Assembly (NCBI RefSeq): GCF_012271785.1
Contig: NZ_JAAWVT010000007.1
Span: 1 to 64,000 of the forward strand
Source of the DNA: Paeniglutamicibacter terrestris
GTDB taxonomy: Bacteria; Actinomycetota; Actinomycetes; Actinomycetales; Micrococcaceae
Direction: 5' to 3'
Length of the DNA: 64,000 nt
The translations under genes and the position numbers were made by a program. Shown in pieces: positions 35,122-44,260 of the stretch. Every line of letters starts with the position of its first letter. Position 1 is the first letter of the stretch. The notes beneath the pieces were generated by a model, which was not told the origin of the DNA, did not search any database, and saw nothing but the letters and a program-made list of their open reading frames with translations.

Positions 35122-35801
35122 GCCAGATTGAACCAAAACTTCCCAGCACCCGATCTCCCGTTCTCATCAGGCAGGCCACGGAAGAAGACCTGCAATCGAT
35201 GGCTTCGGACATGATCCGGTATCTACCCGAGGGGCTTTTCCCCCATTTAGGCAAACGCTTCGTGCTGCGTTGGATGCAGACCTTTCTGACCGAACAGTAT
35301 GGGGTCGCCCTCGTCGCGGTAACGATCGATGCCCCGCGGCAGCAAGTGGGTTTCCTGATCGGTTCGACCAACCAAATCCACCACGTCGCCGACGTCCTGC
35401 ACCAACATAAGTGGAGCCTACTGCGCGCGGGGCTGGTGGCACTCTGCCTTCGTCCGCGGGTGCTATTTCATTTTCTGCGTACCCGTGCCCGACCCTACGT
35501 GCGCCGCATCATGGGGCACAACAACGGACCGGATGAAGGGTCCGTCCCCAGACCGGCAACGGCCGTGATCACCTCACTCGTGGTACTGCCCACAGTACGG
35601 GGCGAGGGAATCGGACGATTCCTAGTGGAGGGCTTCTTGGAACGCGCGGCGGCGGATCAGGCGTCTCTGGCCGAGCTCGTGACCACGGCTGGAGCCGAGG
35701 GGGCGGGAACGTTCTACGCGAAGATTGGCTGGAAACGCGGGGAAGAACGATATTCAAAGGACGGGACGCCCATCCACACCTATCACCACTCCTTGCAATA
35801 G
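35118..35801 (+). CDS. GNAT family N-acetyltransferase
   Basis: 227 aa. Acetyl-CoA-binding motif A is ITSLVVLPTVRGEGIGRFLV (V-x-x-x-x-R-G-x-G-x-G/A type). N-terminal strands are VLIRQATEEDLQSMASDMI, and the C-terminal strand FYAKIGWKRGEERY is typical of the fold. The substrate is unknown. Its start overlaps the lipoprotein stop, so both are translated together. It lies just before the copB promoter. Confidence 0.85.
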   Translation: MSQIEPKLPSTRSPVLIRQATEEDLQSMASDMIRYLPEGLFPHLGKRFVLRWMQTFLTEQYGVALVAVTIDAPRQQVGFLIGSTNQIHHVADVLHQHKWSLLRAGLVALCLRPRVLFHFLRTRARPYVRRIMGHNNGPDEGSVPRPATAVITSLVVLPTVRGEGIGRFLVEGFLERAAADQASLAELVTTAGAEGAGTFYAKIGWKRGEERYSKDGTPIHTYHHSLQ

Positions 35802-35867
35802 TCGTTCACCGGCGGCAACTGCATCGAGCGAGTGTCGAGCCCGACGCCGCCATCAAGAAATTGCCAC

Positions 35868-35896
35868 TTGAAAAACATACCCCCCGGGGGTATGTT
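35868..35896 (+). promoter_or_regulatory. copB promoter with CsoR-type operator in the spacer
   Basis: -35 TTGAAA (35868-35873) and -10 TATGTT (35891-35896) are 17 bases apart. CATACCCCC-C-GGGGGTATG (35876-35894) is a perfect 9-bp inverted repeat filling that spacer. This matches the TACCCC..GGGGTA operators of CsoR-family copper repressors and implies derepression by Cu(I). Confidence 0.8.
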
Positions 35897-35956
35897 TGGG
35901 GTGTTGTTGGCGAACCGTCCAGTCATCTGCGGGGTCCGCACTGAGCAAGGAGAATC

Positions 35957-38053
35957 ATGGAAGAGCACAGCAAGGGGCATCTTCACCAGGAGACGATGCC
36001 GAGTATGGATCATTCGACCATGGGGCACGGGGGCATGGACCATGACGACCACGCGGTCCACACCCAGGGCCAGCATGCCGGGCACAGTACCGCCATGTTC
36101 AAAAACCGCTTCTGGCTGACCCTGACCCTGTCCATTCCCGTGGTGTACTTCAGTCCCATGGTCGGACATCTTCTGGGGTACGTTGCGCCAGAATTCCCGG
36201 GATCAAGATGGATTGCACCCATATTGGGCACTGTCATCTTCTTCTATGGCGGGCAACCGTTCCTAAGGGGCGGCTGGCAAGAAATCAAGGCCCGGCAGCC
36301 GGGCATGATGCTGCTGATTTCCATGGCCATCACCGTAGCGTTCATCGCCTCCTGGGTGACGAGCCTGAGCCTTGGTAGTTTCGATCTGGATTTCTGGTGG
36401 GAACTGGCTCTGCTGGTAGCCATCATGCTGTTGGGGCACTGGATCGAAATGCGGGCGCTGGGCTCGGCCCGCGGCGCCCTAGACGCGCTGGCGGCGCTGC
36501 TCCCCGATGAGGCCGAGCGAGTCATCAATGGCGGCACCGAAACCATCGGTATCGCCGAGCTGGTTTCCGGGGACATCGTCTTGGTGCGCTCGGGGGCGCG
36601 GATGCCGGCAGATGGGCTGATCACCGAGGGCTCCGCCGAGGTGGATGAGTCGATGATCACCGGTGAGTCAAAAACTGTCCCCCGCACCGTGGGAGATCCC
36701 GTGGTGGCCGGGACAGTGGCCACGGACAGCTCCCTGCGTCTGAGGGTCACCGCTGTTGGAGACGACACCGCACTGGCAGGGATTCAGCGACTGGTGGCCG
36801 AAGCCCAATCATCCACTTCCCGGGCTCAGGCGCTGGCCGACCGGGCCGCTGCGTTCCTGTTTTACTTTGCCGCCGGATCCGGCGTCATCACCTTCATCGT
36901 CTGGTCGCTGCTGGGCAGCATCCCGGATGCGGTGACCCGCACCGTGACGGTGCTCGTCATTGCGTGCCCGCATGCCTTGGGGCTGGCCATCCCTCTGGTG
37001 ATTGCCATCTCCACGGAGCGGGCCGCCCGGGCAGGGGTCCTGATCAAAAACAGGATGGCCCTGGAACGGATGCGCACCATTGACGTGGTCTTGTTCGACA
37101 AGACTGGCACCCTGACCAAGGGAGAACCTGCCCTCACCGATGTAGAAGCGATCCAGGGCCTGTCTACCAATGGCCTGTTGGTCCTCGCCGCTGCCGTCGA
37201 ATCTGACAGCGAACACCCCGTGGCCCGCGCCATCGTCAATGCTGCCCAGCTCACGGGTGTACCTTTGCCGACGGCCACGGATTTCCGCTCCATGACCGGC
37301 ATCGGGGTCCAGGCAACCATCAACGGCTCGAGCCTCGCCGTGGGCGGGCCCGCCCTGTTGGCGGAACTGAATCAGACCGAGCCCGATGACATCGCCACGG
37401 CAACCAGAGGTTGGAAGGAACGGGGAGCCTCGGTGCTGCACGTGATTCGCGACGGAGCCGTAATCGGCGCTGTCGCCCTGGAAGATAAGGTCAGGGACGA
37501 GTCCCGTCAGGCTGTCCAGGCGTTGCAGAACCGGGGCATCAAGGTCGCCATGATCACCGGGGACGCACGCCAGGTGGCCCAGTCCGTCGCCGCCGAACTT
37601 CACATCGATGAAGTGTTCGCCGAGGTCCTGCCGCAGGACAAGGACCAGAAGGTCGCTGAACTGCAGGGTCGCGGGCTGAAGGTGGCCATGGTCGGTGACG
37701 GCGTCAACGACGCCCCGGCCCTCGCCCGTGCCGAGGTAGGCATTGCCATCGGTGCCGGCACTGACGTGGCGATGGAATCGGCGGGGGTAGTGTTGGCCGG
37801 TAACGACCCGAGGGCCGTGCTGTCCATGGTGGATCTCTCTCATGCCAGCTACCGGAAAATGTGGCAGAACCTGGTGTGGGCCACCGGCTACAACATCATT
37901 TCCGTGCCTCTGGCTGCCGGGGTGTTCGCGTTTGCCGGGATCGTGCTCTCCCCTGCCGCCGGCGCGGTCCTGATGTCTCTGTCGACCATTGTGGTCGCCC
38001 TGAACGCTCAATTGTTGCGCCGGCTCAAGCTCAACCCGGCCGACGTCCGCTGA
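35957..38053 (+). CDS. copB: CopB-type copper-translocating P-type ATPase
   Basis: 698-aa P1B-type ATPase. There is no N-terminal HMA domain; instead a His/Met-rich tail (1-44) with HSTMGHGGMDHDDHAVH, as in CopB proteins. Motifs: TGES (235-238), intramembrane CPH (337-339, the P1B-3 signature), phosphorylated Asp381 in DKTGT, and GDGVNDAPALA. It exports Cu(I)/Cu(II) or Ag from the cytoplasm. AAGGAG precedes the ATG. It is driven by the CsoR-operator promoter upstream, with DUF6153, DUF305 and multicopper oxidase genes following. Confidence 0.93.
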   Translation: MEEHSKGHLHQETMPSMDHSTMGHGGMDHDDHAVHTQGQHAGHSTAMFKNRFWLTLTLSIPVVYFSPMVGHLLGYVAPEFPGSRWIAPILGTVIFFYGGQPFLRGGWQEIKARQPGMMLLISMAITVAFIASWVTSLSLGSFDLDFWWELALLVAIMLLGHWIEMRALGSARGALDALAALLPDEAERVINGGTETIGIAELVSGDIVLVRSGARMPADGLITEGSAEVDESMITGESKTVPRTVGDPVVAGTVATDSSLRLRVTAVGDDTALAGIQRLVAEAQSSTSRAQALADRAAAFLFYFAAGSGVITFIVWSLLGSIPDAVTRTVTVLVIACPHALGLAIPLVIAISTERAARAGVLIKNRMALERMRTIDVVLFDKTGTLTKGEPALTDVEAIQGLSTNGLLVLAAAVESDSEHPVARAIVNAAQLTGVPLPTATDFRSMTGIGVQATINGSSLAVGGPALLAELNQTEPDDIATATRGWKERGASVLHVIRDGAVIGAVALEDKVRDESRQAVQALQNRGIKVAMITGDARQVAQSVAAELHIDEVFAEVLPQDKDQKVAELQGRGLKVAMVGDGVNDAPALARAEVGIAIGAGTDVAMESAGVVLAGNDPRAVLSMVDLSHASYRKMWQNLVWATGYNIISVPLAAGVFAFAGIVLSPAAGAVLMSLSTIVVALNAQLLRRLKLNPADVR

Positions 38054-38139
38054 CCCTGGCGCCGAGGCGCAACCCAGCCAGTATGCGTAGAATCCGCAAC
38101 AACCCGATCATGATGACTATCCAAAGGAAGGACCTCGCC

Positions 38140-38625
38140 GTGAGCAACCCCCATGCACTGCCCCCCACGAGGTCTGTTCTGTCAAAGATCGGTTGGCTGG
38201 CCGTTGTGCTGGCCATCATCGGGGGCCTTCTTGGCATGCATGTGATTGGCGGAGTCCACGCACTGGAACCGTCGTCAGTGTCCAGCACAGCAACAGCAAC
38301 CACGCATACCGCGACGCCGAACCACCATGGGTTCTCGAGCGCCCTCCCCTCGGCTTCTCCGGCGGCAACCGCAACCATGGCTGCACCCGCCCACCAAGGT
38401 GACCCATTTTCCTGCGGCGGGTCATCCCCAGACGGTCAGGCCTCCATGGGCGGCCACGACACCTGTATTCCCTCTTTTGGCCCGGATTTACTTGTCGTTC
38501 CCCTCCCGGGGATGCTCACCTGGGCCCACCCGAGAACCGCATTCACCAGCATCCCTGGCCCCAAGTCAAAGGGCCGGATTCCTGATCCTCCCTCGTTGAC
38601 CCAGCTCTCGATCATTCGAACGTAA
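38140..38625 (+). CDS. DUF6153 family membrane protein (copy 2)
   Basis: 161 aa from GTG 38140 with AAAGGAAGG upstream. N-terminal helix (about 17-35) has the IGGLLGMHVIGGVH pattern shared with copy 1, followed by a Ser/Thr/His-rich loop with a Cys pair (FSCGGSS...HDTCIPS) and a C-terminal half ending PSLTQLSIIRT. Positioned between copB and the DUF305 gene. Cys and His in the exported part suggest metal or redox sensitivity; not demonstrated. Confidence 0.8.
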   Translation: MSNPHALPPTRSVLSKIGWLAVVLAIIGGLLGMHVIGGVHALEPSSVSSTATATTHTATPNHHGFSSALPSASPAATATMAAPAHQGDPFSCGGSSPDGQASMGGHDTCIPSFGPDLLVVPLPGMLTWAHPRTAFTSIPGPKSKGRIPDPPSLTQLSIIRT

Positions 38626-38728
38626 ACCGACGAATTCCCCTGCCCCCATCGGTCACAGTGCCTCAGTCATACGCCCCCAGGGGGCGCCGTTTACCTCTCG
38701 AAACCCTTTTATCGAAGGAATGATCCTT

Positions 38729-39328
38729 GTGAAGAAATTCTTAGTCTTTTCAACCACCGCACTGGCCGCCGTCATCGTCTTGGCCGGATGCTCCACCGGA
38801 GCCGACGAAAACATGCCGGGCATGGACCACAGCACCTCGGCAACCTCCAGCTCCCCAGCGGCCACCACCGTCGTGGAGCACAATTCCGCCGACACCATGT
38901 TCGCCCAGATGATGATTCCCCACCACGAGCAAGCAGTGGAGATGAGCGACATTATGCTGGCCAAAAGCGGTATGGACCCCAAGATCGAGACATTGGCCCA
39001 GGACATCAAAGCCGCGCAGGGTCCTGAAATTCAAAAGATGACCGATTGGCTCACCGGATGGTCCGAGCCGGCCACAATGACCGGAAACCACGGCATGGAC
39101 GGCATGATGTCCGACGCCGACTTGGACAAACTCACCGCGGCTCAGGGCACAGAGGCCAGCAAACTGTTCCTGACCCAAATGATCGCCCATCACGAAGGTG
39201 CCGTGAAGATGGCCCAGACCGAGGTCACAGATGGCAAGAACGCCGACGCCGTGGCTCTGGCTCAGACCATCGTCTCCTCCCAAGAATCCGAAATAAAAGA
39301 CATGCAGGACCTACTCGCGGACCTTTAA
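38729..39328 (+). CDS. DUF305 lipoprotein (copper-associated)
   Basis: 199 aa from GTG 38729; AAGGAA eight bases upstream excludes the ATG three codons before. Lipobox LAGC with Cys21. The mature protein holds two DUF305 copies: MFAQMMIPHHEQAVEMSDIM and FLTQMIAHHEGAVKMAQTEV, each with the conserved Met and His-His-Glu residues, plus a Met/His stretch (GNHGMDGMMSD). DUF305 is a ferritin-like helical family often found with copper oxidases; metal binding outside the membrane is inferred. A terminator follows. Confidence 0.9.
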   Translation: MKKFLVFSTTALAAVIVLAGCSTGADENMPGMDHSTSATSSSPAATTVVEHNSADTMFAQMMIPHHEQAVEMSDIMLAKSGMDPKIETLAQDIKAAQGPEIQKMTDWLTGWSEPATMTGNHGMDGMMSDADLDKLTAAQGTEASKLFLTQMIAHHEGAVKMAQTEVTDGKNADAVALAQTIVSSQESEIKDMQDLLADL

Positions 39329-39346
39329 CAGCACAACAGAGTTGAC

Positions 39347-39392
39347 CCTGCCGGTGGTGGATCCGAGATTCCTTGGATCCACCACCGGCAGG
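39347..39392 (+). terminator. terminator after the DUF305 gene
   Basis: CCTGCCGGTGGTGGATCC (39347-39364) and GGATCCACCACCGGCAGG (39375-39392) form a perfect 18-bp stem with a 10-nt loop. Confidence 0.85.
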
Positions 39393-39485
39393 TCCATGTG
39401 CTGGCGCCTCGCAGCTGCGCATGGACCCGGGTACTCCACCATTTTCTTATCTGCCTATGCAGTCATCTTTTCAAAGGATTCATCC

Positions 39486-41012
39486 ATGACCCAACAACTA
39501 AAGCGTCGTTCTTTCCTCGGGCTCTCCATCGCAACGACCGCAGTGGCAGCCTTGGCCGCCTGCACACCCTCACCCCCTACCAAGGCAGGGGCCGCTCGTA
39601 TTCTGCCCACCGACCCGATCATCGCCACTTACGAAGCTCGGCGAGCAAGTACTGGCAAGACCGTCAGTCAGACCCTCACAGCGGGGCCTTTGTCCACCAC
39701 ACGGGCAGGGAGGTCCATCACCACGTGGGGATACAACGATTCCCTCGTCGCCCCGACTCTGCGCGGCACTGTAGGCGACCAAATGAACGTCACCGTCGCC
39801 AACGAACTCACCGAGTCCACCAGCATCCATTGGCATGGACTCGCAATGCGTAATGATGCCGACGGAGTACCGGGCCTCACCCAAAAGGAAATCGGTGCCG
39901 GAACGAATTTTCCTTATGATTTCAAGTTGCCGCACCCGGGCACTTACTGGTATCACTCGCACGTGGAGATGCAACGAGAACGTGCCCTCTATGGGGCCCT
40001 GATCATCGATGACCCCCAGGAACCGTTGACGTACGACAAGGAGTGGGTGATCGTCTTGGATGACTGGATGGATGGTGTCACCGGGACTCCGGATGACGTC
40101 CTGGAGGAACTCTCTGGCGGCATGGGAGACATGGGTGGCATGGACCACGGCGGCGGCGATGGTCCTATGGCCATGGGGCACATGCTCATGGGTGCCACCA
40201 GTGAGTTTCTGGGCGGTGACGCGGGCGATGCCGCATATCCGTTGCATCTCTTCAACGGCACCAGCGCCGAGAAGCCGGAGACCTTCACGGCCAAGCAGGG
40301 TGAGCGGATTCGATTGCGCGTCATCAACGCAGCCGGTGACACCGCCTACCGGTTCGGGGTCCCGAAACAGCAACTCACCGTGACCCACACCGATGGCTTC
40401 CCCGTCGAACACACCAACGTCGACGCCATTGTCCTGGGCATGGGCGAGCGTATCGACGCGCTTTTGACCGTCGGTGATGGCTACACCCCCGTGTTGGCGT
40501 TGGCTGAGGGGAAAGCCCAAATGGCCTACGGACTTCTCTCGACCGGGACCGGGGATGCCCCGGCGAGAGTAGACCTCCCGACGACTTTGACAGGCAAGGT
40601 GGTCCATGGAGGCCAGCTCACTGCCGATCCATCTGTGAGCTTGCCAGCAAAGAATCCGGATCGGGTCCACGAGCTGAGGTTGACTGGTGGGATGGAGAAC
40701 TACGACTGGGGTATCAACGGCCACCGCTTCGATATGACCAAACCTTTCGAGAATGCCTTTGATCTCAAGGCCGGGGAACGGGTGGAGGTGAAGTTCGTCA
40801 ACGACACGGAGATGTGGCATCCGATGCATATCCATGGCCACACTTTCCAAATCGGAGCCACCGGTGCGCGCAAGGACACTGTCATCGTCCGCCCGCAGGA
40901 AACGGTCACTGTCCAGTTTGACGCCGATAACCCGGGCCAATGGCTTACCCACTGCCACAATGCTTACCACGCTGAACGGGGCATGATGGGCGTCTTCTCC
41001 TACCTCAAATAG
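39486..41012 (+). CDS. multicopper oxidase, Tat-exported (copper tolerance)
   Basis: 508 aa. Twin-arginine signal KRRSFLG (6-12) ending in a lipobox-like LAAC (Cys26), so it may be a Tat lipoprotein. The four copper motifs are present: HWHG (115-118), WYHSHVE (155-161), HPMHIHGH (445-452) and HCHNAYHAERGMMG (489 onward, with the type-1 Cys). A Met/His-rich insert (GDMGGMDHGGGDGPMAMGHM) resembles the copper-oxidase loops of CueO-type enzymes. It oxidises Cu(I) outside the membrane. It lies behind its own leader after the DUF305 terminator. Confidence 0.93.
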   Translation: MTQQLKRRSFLGLSIATTAVAALAACTPSPPTKAGAARILPTDPIIATYEARRASTGKTVSQTLTAGPLSTTRAGRSITTWGYNDSLVAPTLRGTVGDQMNVTVANELTESTSIHWHGLAMRNDADGVPGLTQKEIGAGTNFPYDFKLPHPGTYWYHSHVEMQRERALYGALIIDDPQEPLTYDKEWVIVLDDWMDGVTGTPDDVLEELSGGMGDMGGMDHGGGDGPMAMGHMLMGATSEFLGGDAGDAAYPLHLFNGTSAEKPETFTAKQGERIRLRVINAAGDTAYRFGVPKQQLTVTHTDGFPVEHTNVDAIVLGMGERIDALLTVGDGYTPVLALAEGKAQMAYGLLSTGTGDAPARVDLPTTLTGKVVHGGQLTADPSVSLPAKNPDRVHELRLTGGMENYDWGINGHRFDMTKPFENAFDLKAGERVEVKFVNDTEMWHPMHIHGHTFQIGATGARKDTVIVRPQETVTVQFDADNPGQWLTHCHNAYHAERGMMGVFSYLK

Positions 41013-41039
41013 GTCCGGGCCACCATCCTTGTATCGCAG

Positions 41040-41064
41040 TATTTCCCCGGGAACCTCTGGGAAA
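41040..41064 (+). terminator. weak hairpin between oxidase and YibE/F
   Basis: ATTTCCC and GGGAAAT (about 41041-41064) form a 7-bp stem. It may end or attenuate the oxidase transcript. Confidence 0.35.
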
Positions 41065-41097
41065 TAACCCTTCAACTATTCTGGAGCTGAACCGTTT

Positions 41098-42378
41098 ATG
41101 GGTGGACACCACCATGGAGATGTACTTGTTGACCCGGTGCGGCGCCGCCGTGCCAACCTGATCCTTTGGATCCTGCTGGCCCCCATCGGCATATTGGCGT
41201 TCGTGGCCACCCTGATGCTGTGGCCCCAGGGCAATGTCGCGGCCGGGATTCTTGATAACCCCTATGGCACGGCCGAGGGGGTTGAACTGTCCATCGGGAC
41301 GGTGACCCGCACCGTGAATGAACCATGTCTCTCCAGCGCGGGATTAGAAGACGTCGGAGGCACCGAGCTGCTCTGCGATATCTCCTACATTTCCCCGGAT
41401 GCCGGCGGCGCATCGTTCCCCATGGAGGTGCCGCCGGAGACCACGCAGTCCCGTCCCCTGGAGCAGGGTGACCGGATCAAATACCTCGATCTGTCCCAGA
41501 CCGCTTCCAATACCGGAGCCCCCTACGTCTTTGTTGACTTTGTGCGGTCCACGCCGTTAGCACTGCTGGGAATCCTCTACGCGGTGGTGGTGTGCTTGGT
41601 CGCACGCTGGCGCGGATTACGCGCTCTGGCGGGACTGATCGGTGGCTTGACCTTCATTGTCACCTTCATGGTTCCGGCCCTGTTGGAGGGCAAATCCCCC
41701 ATGTTGGTGGGCCTCACTACCTCGACCGTCGTGATGTTTGCCGCCTTGTATTTTGCGCACGGTTTTTCGGCCAGAACCTCCACCGCGCTGTTGGGGACGC
41801 TCTTCGGATTGGGTGTCACCGCCGCGATTGCGGTGTGGGCAACGGATGCCGCGGCCCTCACCGGGGCCACCGACGAATCGGCCATGACGCTCAGTACCGT
41901 GGTGCCGAATCTCAGCCTCTCGGGGCTATTACTCTGTGGTCTGCTCATTGCCGGAATGGGTGTGCTTAACGATGTGACCATCACCCAGTCATCGGCCGTG
42001 TGGGAATTGGCGGAGATCGCTCCGCATTCCACGGCCAGGGAGCTTTTTGCCTCGGGCATGCGCATTGGCCGTGACCATATCGCCTCGACCGTTTACACCA
42101 TCGCCTTCGCCTATGCGGGGGCCGCCCTACCGATTTTGGTCTTGGTTAGCCTGTACAACAGGCCGCTGATTGATACCCTCACCACCGGACAGATGGCCGA
42201 GGAGGTCATCCGCATTCTGGTCGGCTCCATCGGTTTGGTGCTGGCCATCCCCGTCACCACGGCGATCGCCGTGGCCGCGGTCAAGGCCACCGGAACCGGC
42301 GGAAGCAAGCCGACGGCGGAGCTTCCCAAGCCATCGGGGCGCCGTGCACTACAGGTTGAGAGCAGCGACCTGCATTAG
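41098..42378 (+). CDS. YibE/F family membrane protein
   Basis: 426 aa. A His-rich N-terminus (MGGHHHGDV) and one helix are followed by a beta-rich extracytoplasmic part with two Cys (NEPCLSS, ELLCDIS). Then comes a seven- or eight-helix YibE/F domain starting LLGILYAVVVCLVARWRGL, containing GMGVLNDVTITQSSAVWEL. The family is a predicted multi-pass transporter-like protein of unknown substrate. Position at the end of the copper block and the His tail suggest metal relevance (inference). Confidence 0.85.
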   Translation: MGGHHHGDVLVDPVRRRRANLILWILLAPIGILAFVATLMLWPQGNVAAGILDNPYGTAEGVELSIGTVTRTVNEPCLSSAGLEDVGGTELLCDISYISPDAGGASFPMEVPPETTQSRPLEQGDRIKYLDLSQTASNTGAPYVFVDFVRSTPLALLGILYAVVVCLVARWRGLRALAGLIGGLTFIVTFMVPALLEGKSPMLVGLTTSTVVMFAALYFAHGFSARTSTALLGTLFGLGVTAAIAVWATDAAALTGATDESAMTLSTVVPNLSLSGLLLCGLLIAGMGVLNDVTITQSSAVWELAEIAPHSTARELFASGMRIGRDHIASTVYTIAFAYAGAALPILVLVSLYNRPLIDTLTTGQMAEEVIRILVGSIGLVLAIPVTTAIAVAAVKATGTGGSKPTAELPKPSGRRALQVESSDLH

Positions 42379-42436
42379 TCTCGATGCGGGCATTGAGTAA
42401 GCTCCTGGTACTTGTCGGGGTCCAGCATTCCCATGG

Positions 42437-42841
42437 TTAGCCGCCGGTGTTTTCGCGGCGGAGTTCTTCCAGCTGGCGGCGTTCATCGGCGGTTCGGTAT
42501 CCCTGCCCGCTGATGGCGTTCTGGGCCTTGGCCAGTTCCTCGCCCATCTGCTGGGCAAGTATGGTGACCCGGGCGAGGTGTTCCCCGGCCGTTGCGACGC
42601 TGGCGGCGGGGTCTTTGCCATCATCTTCGGTGACGTCGTATTCCTCGAGGGATTTCACCAGACCTTGGGCGAGCTGTTCGGAAATCTGGGGCAGGAAGCT
42701 GCCGAAATTTTTGAGGTTTCCCAAGATCCGATACACCTCCGGTGCCGGGTGGGTTGCCCGGGTCAAATGGGCGATGGCGCGCATGGATTCATATGCGGTG
42801 TCGGCTTCTTGTACTGCTTCGGGGCTCTGGTCCTCGTCCAT
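42437..42841 (-). CDS. hypothetical protein
   Basis: 134 aa from the third of three consecutive ATGs, seven bases after AGGAG. An in-frame ATG at 42901 overlaps the stop of the upstream gene (ATGA) but would add a non-protein-like leader. The product is a helical, acidic protein (PAPEVYRILGNLKNFGSFLP, EHLARVTILAQQMGEELAKA). The pattern is seen in conjugation or plasmid-maintenance accessory genes, but no family is named. Confidence 0.6.
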   Translation of the reverse strand: MDEDQSPEAVQEADTAYESMRAIAHLTRATHPAPEVYRILGNLKNFGSFLPQISEQLAQGLVKSLEEYDVTEDDGKDPAASVATAGEHLARVTILAQQMGEELAKAQNAISGQGYRTADERRQLEELRRENTGG

Positions 42842-42897
42842 CATCATGCTCCTGGGATTCGTGGTTCGTGTTCTGGTCTCACCATAACGGTGGGGCA

Positions 42898-43269
42898 TCA
42901 TGTTCCCACCAGTTCTCCGCTGTCATCGATCCAAGCGACGTGCACCAGGTGCGTGGTTTGGGCCGTGACTTCGACCGGAAGGATCACGCTGCCTCTGTGT
43001 GTGAGGATTTCTGCGGTGGCGCGGTGGTGGGGCAGAGCTTGGGCTGGCTCATCTCCTGGGTAAAAGCGCATGAGTTCGTATGTGGCGCCTTGGTGGGTGA
43101 AGCTGTCGTGGTTCCCCCGTGCCGGGGTGTCCGGGGCGCGCAGCGCCTTGGTGCGGCGGCCGGGGGAGCTTGCGGAGGAGGACGCCGCCGAAATCTGTAG
43201 TCGCGGCTCCCATACTGACCCCTCGTGTTGCTGCGTGGGGTGGTGGATAAAAGTTAGGTCGATGCTCAT
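42898..43269 (-). CDS. hypothetical protein
   Basis: 123 aa. AAAAGGGAG precedes the ATG. Soluble, with a disordered Ser/Arg-rich segment and a beta-rich C-terminal half (SVILPVEVTAQTTHLVHVAW). Overlap with the following gene's first possible start suggests a two-gene unit. No family recognised. Confidence 0.55.
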   Translation of the reverse strand: MSIDLTFIHHPTQQHEGSVWEPRLQISAASSSASSPGRRTKALRAPDTPARGNHDSFTHQGATYELMRFYPGDEPAQALPHHRATAEILTHRGSVILPVEVTAQTTHLVHVAWIDDSGELVGT

Positions 43270-43297
43270 GTGTGGACTCCCTTTTGGGTGTGAGTGT

Positions 43298-43340
43298 AGC
43301 TAGGTGGGGCGACGTTTTAGTTTCGTCGCCCCACCTAGCT
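43298..43340 (-). terminator. strong hairpin terminator after DUF4192
   Basis: AGCTAGGTGGGGCGACG (43298-43314) and CGTCGCCCCACCTAGCT (43324-43340) form a perfect 17-bp stem with a 9-nt loop. It lies 20 bases past the DUF4192 stop on the minus strand. Confidence 0.85.
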
Positions 43341-43359
43341 GGTGGTTGGGGTGGTGGGG

Positions 43360-44241
43360 TTAGTGCTTGGTGCTGGCCGACTTCGTAAGTTCGCCGCTGT
43401 TGATCATTGCGATCAACAGGGTGGTGAGGCGATGCTCGGGGTCAGTTTCCAGGGCGAGTCCGAGGAATTTCATAGCTTCACTTCCCTTCCCGTCAATCCA
43501 GCGTGTCCATCCGAGTCCGGCTAGGAGGTCGGTACGGCTGGCTTCGGGAATGAATTCCAGCGCGGTATAGACTGCATCGGCACCGGCTTGGAAGAATTCC
43601 CAATCTTCTGGTGCGGTTTCCCCCATCAGTACGGCGCTAATCGTTCCGGTGTCGTCGCTGGTGGTGGCTAGCGAGGCGAACAGTAGGTCGCGGACGTTTT
43701 TGTTGGTGCACATTCCGGCCAACCATGCGGCGTGCTGGGGGCTGACTTTTCCACTCTTGCGGTATCCGTCCACCATGTCGGTGAGTGTGCCGCGGACAAT
43801 GGCGCGGGTTTCTTCGTCCTCGAAGCCCATGTTTTGTGCGTCGTTGATGAATTTCTGGAGGTCGTTGATGCTTGCCGGGGTGGTGCAGACTGGAATGTCT
43901 GCGGCCATCTTGGCGGCTTTGTTGGTGCTGAACATCAAGGCCAGTGCCGCGTTGGATTCTGCCACGGTGGAGAATTTCACGGCGTCGGTTGAATCTCCGT
44001 CGTAGTCCATGACCCATCCGTCGGTGACGAGCACCGAGTTCTTGATGGGGCATCCGGCGTGAGCCAACGTGTCACCCAAGGCGCGGAACTGCGCGGTGGT
44101 CATGGCCTTTTCGTTCTCGAAGCTCAAAAGGATGACTCCGTTTGCATCACCGGCGTTGGGAACCATCGGTACAGCGGTTGGCGCTAAGCGTGTGATTGTG
44201 GGCCCGGGCTGCGGTTCATTTGGTGCCAGAGTTGTCTGCAT
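43360..44241 (-). CDS. DUF4192 family protein, possibly 5'-truncated
   Basis: 293 aa. The C-terminal half fits DUF4192 (TDLLAGLGWTRWIDGKGSEA, then ALETDPEHRLTTLLIAM), a helical protein of unknown role common in Actinobacteria and on their plasmids. The first ~40 residues are Pro-rich and unlike the usual family start, and the gene begins only 20 bases from a resolvase stop. It may therefore have lost its original 5' end. A 19-base stretch in its 5' part recurs exactly in the merB-like gene (50355-50373). Confidence 0.7.
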   Translation of the reverse strand: MQTTLAPNEPQPGPTITRLAPTAVPMVPNAGDANGVILLSFENEKAMTTAQFRALGDTLAHAGCPIKNSVLVTDGWVMDYDGDSTDAVKFSTVAESNAALALMFSTNKAAKMAADIPVCTTPASINDLQKFINDAQNMGFEDEETRAIVRGTLTDMVDGYRKSGKVSPQHAAWLAGMCTNKNVRDLLFASLATTSDDTGTISAVLMGETAPEDWEFFQAGADAVYTALEFIPEASRTDLLAGLGWTRWIDGKGSEAMKFLGLALETDPEHRLTTLLIAMINSGELTKSASTKH

Positions 44242-44260
44242 TCCGTTGGGATCTCATTGA

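Noticed and set aside
36809-38011. 400-codon frame antisense to copB
   Set aside because: His/Gly/Gln-rich translation with no family; copB motifs are on the other strand.
39570-41075. 501-codon frame antisense to the first multicopper oxidase
   Set aside because: Mirror of the oxidase coding sequence; no start signal or domain.
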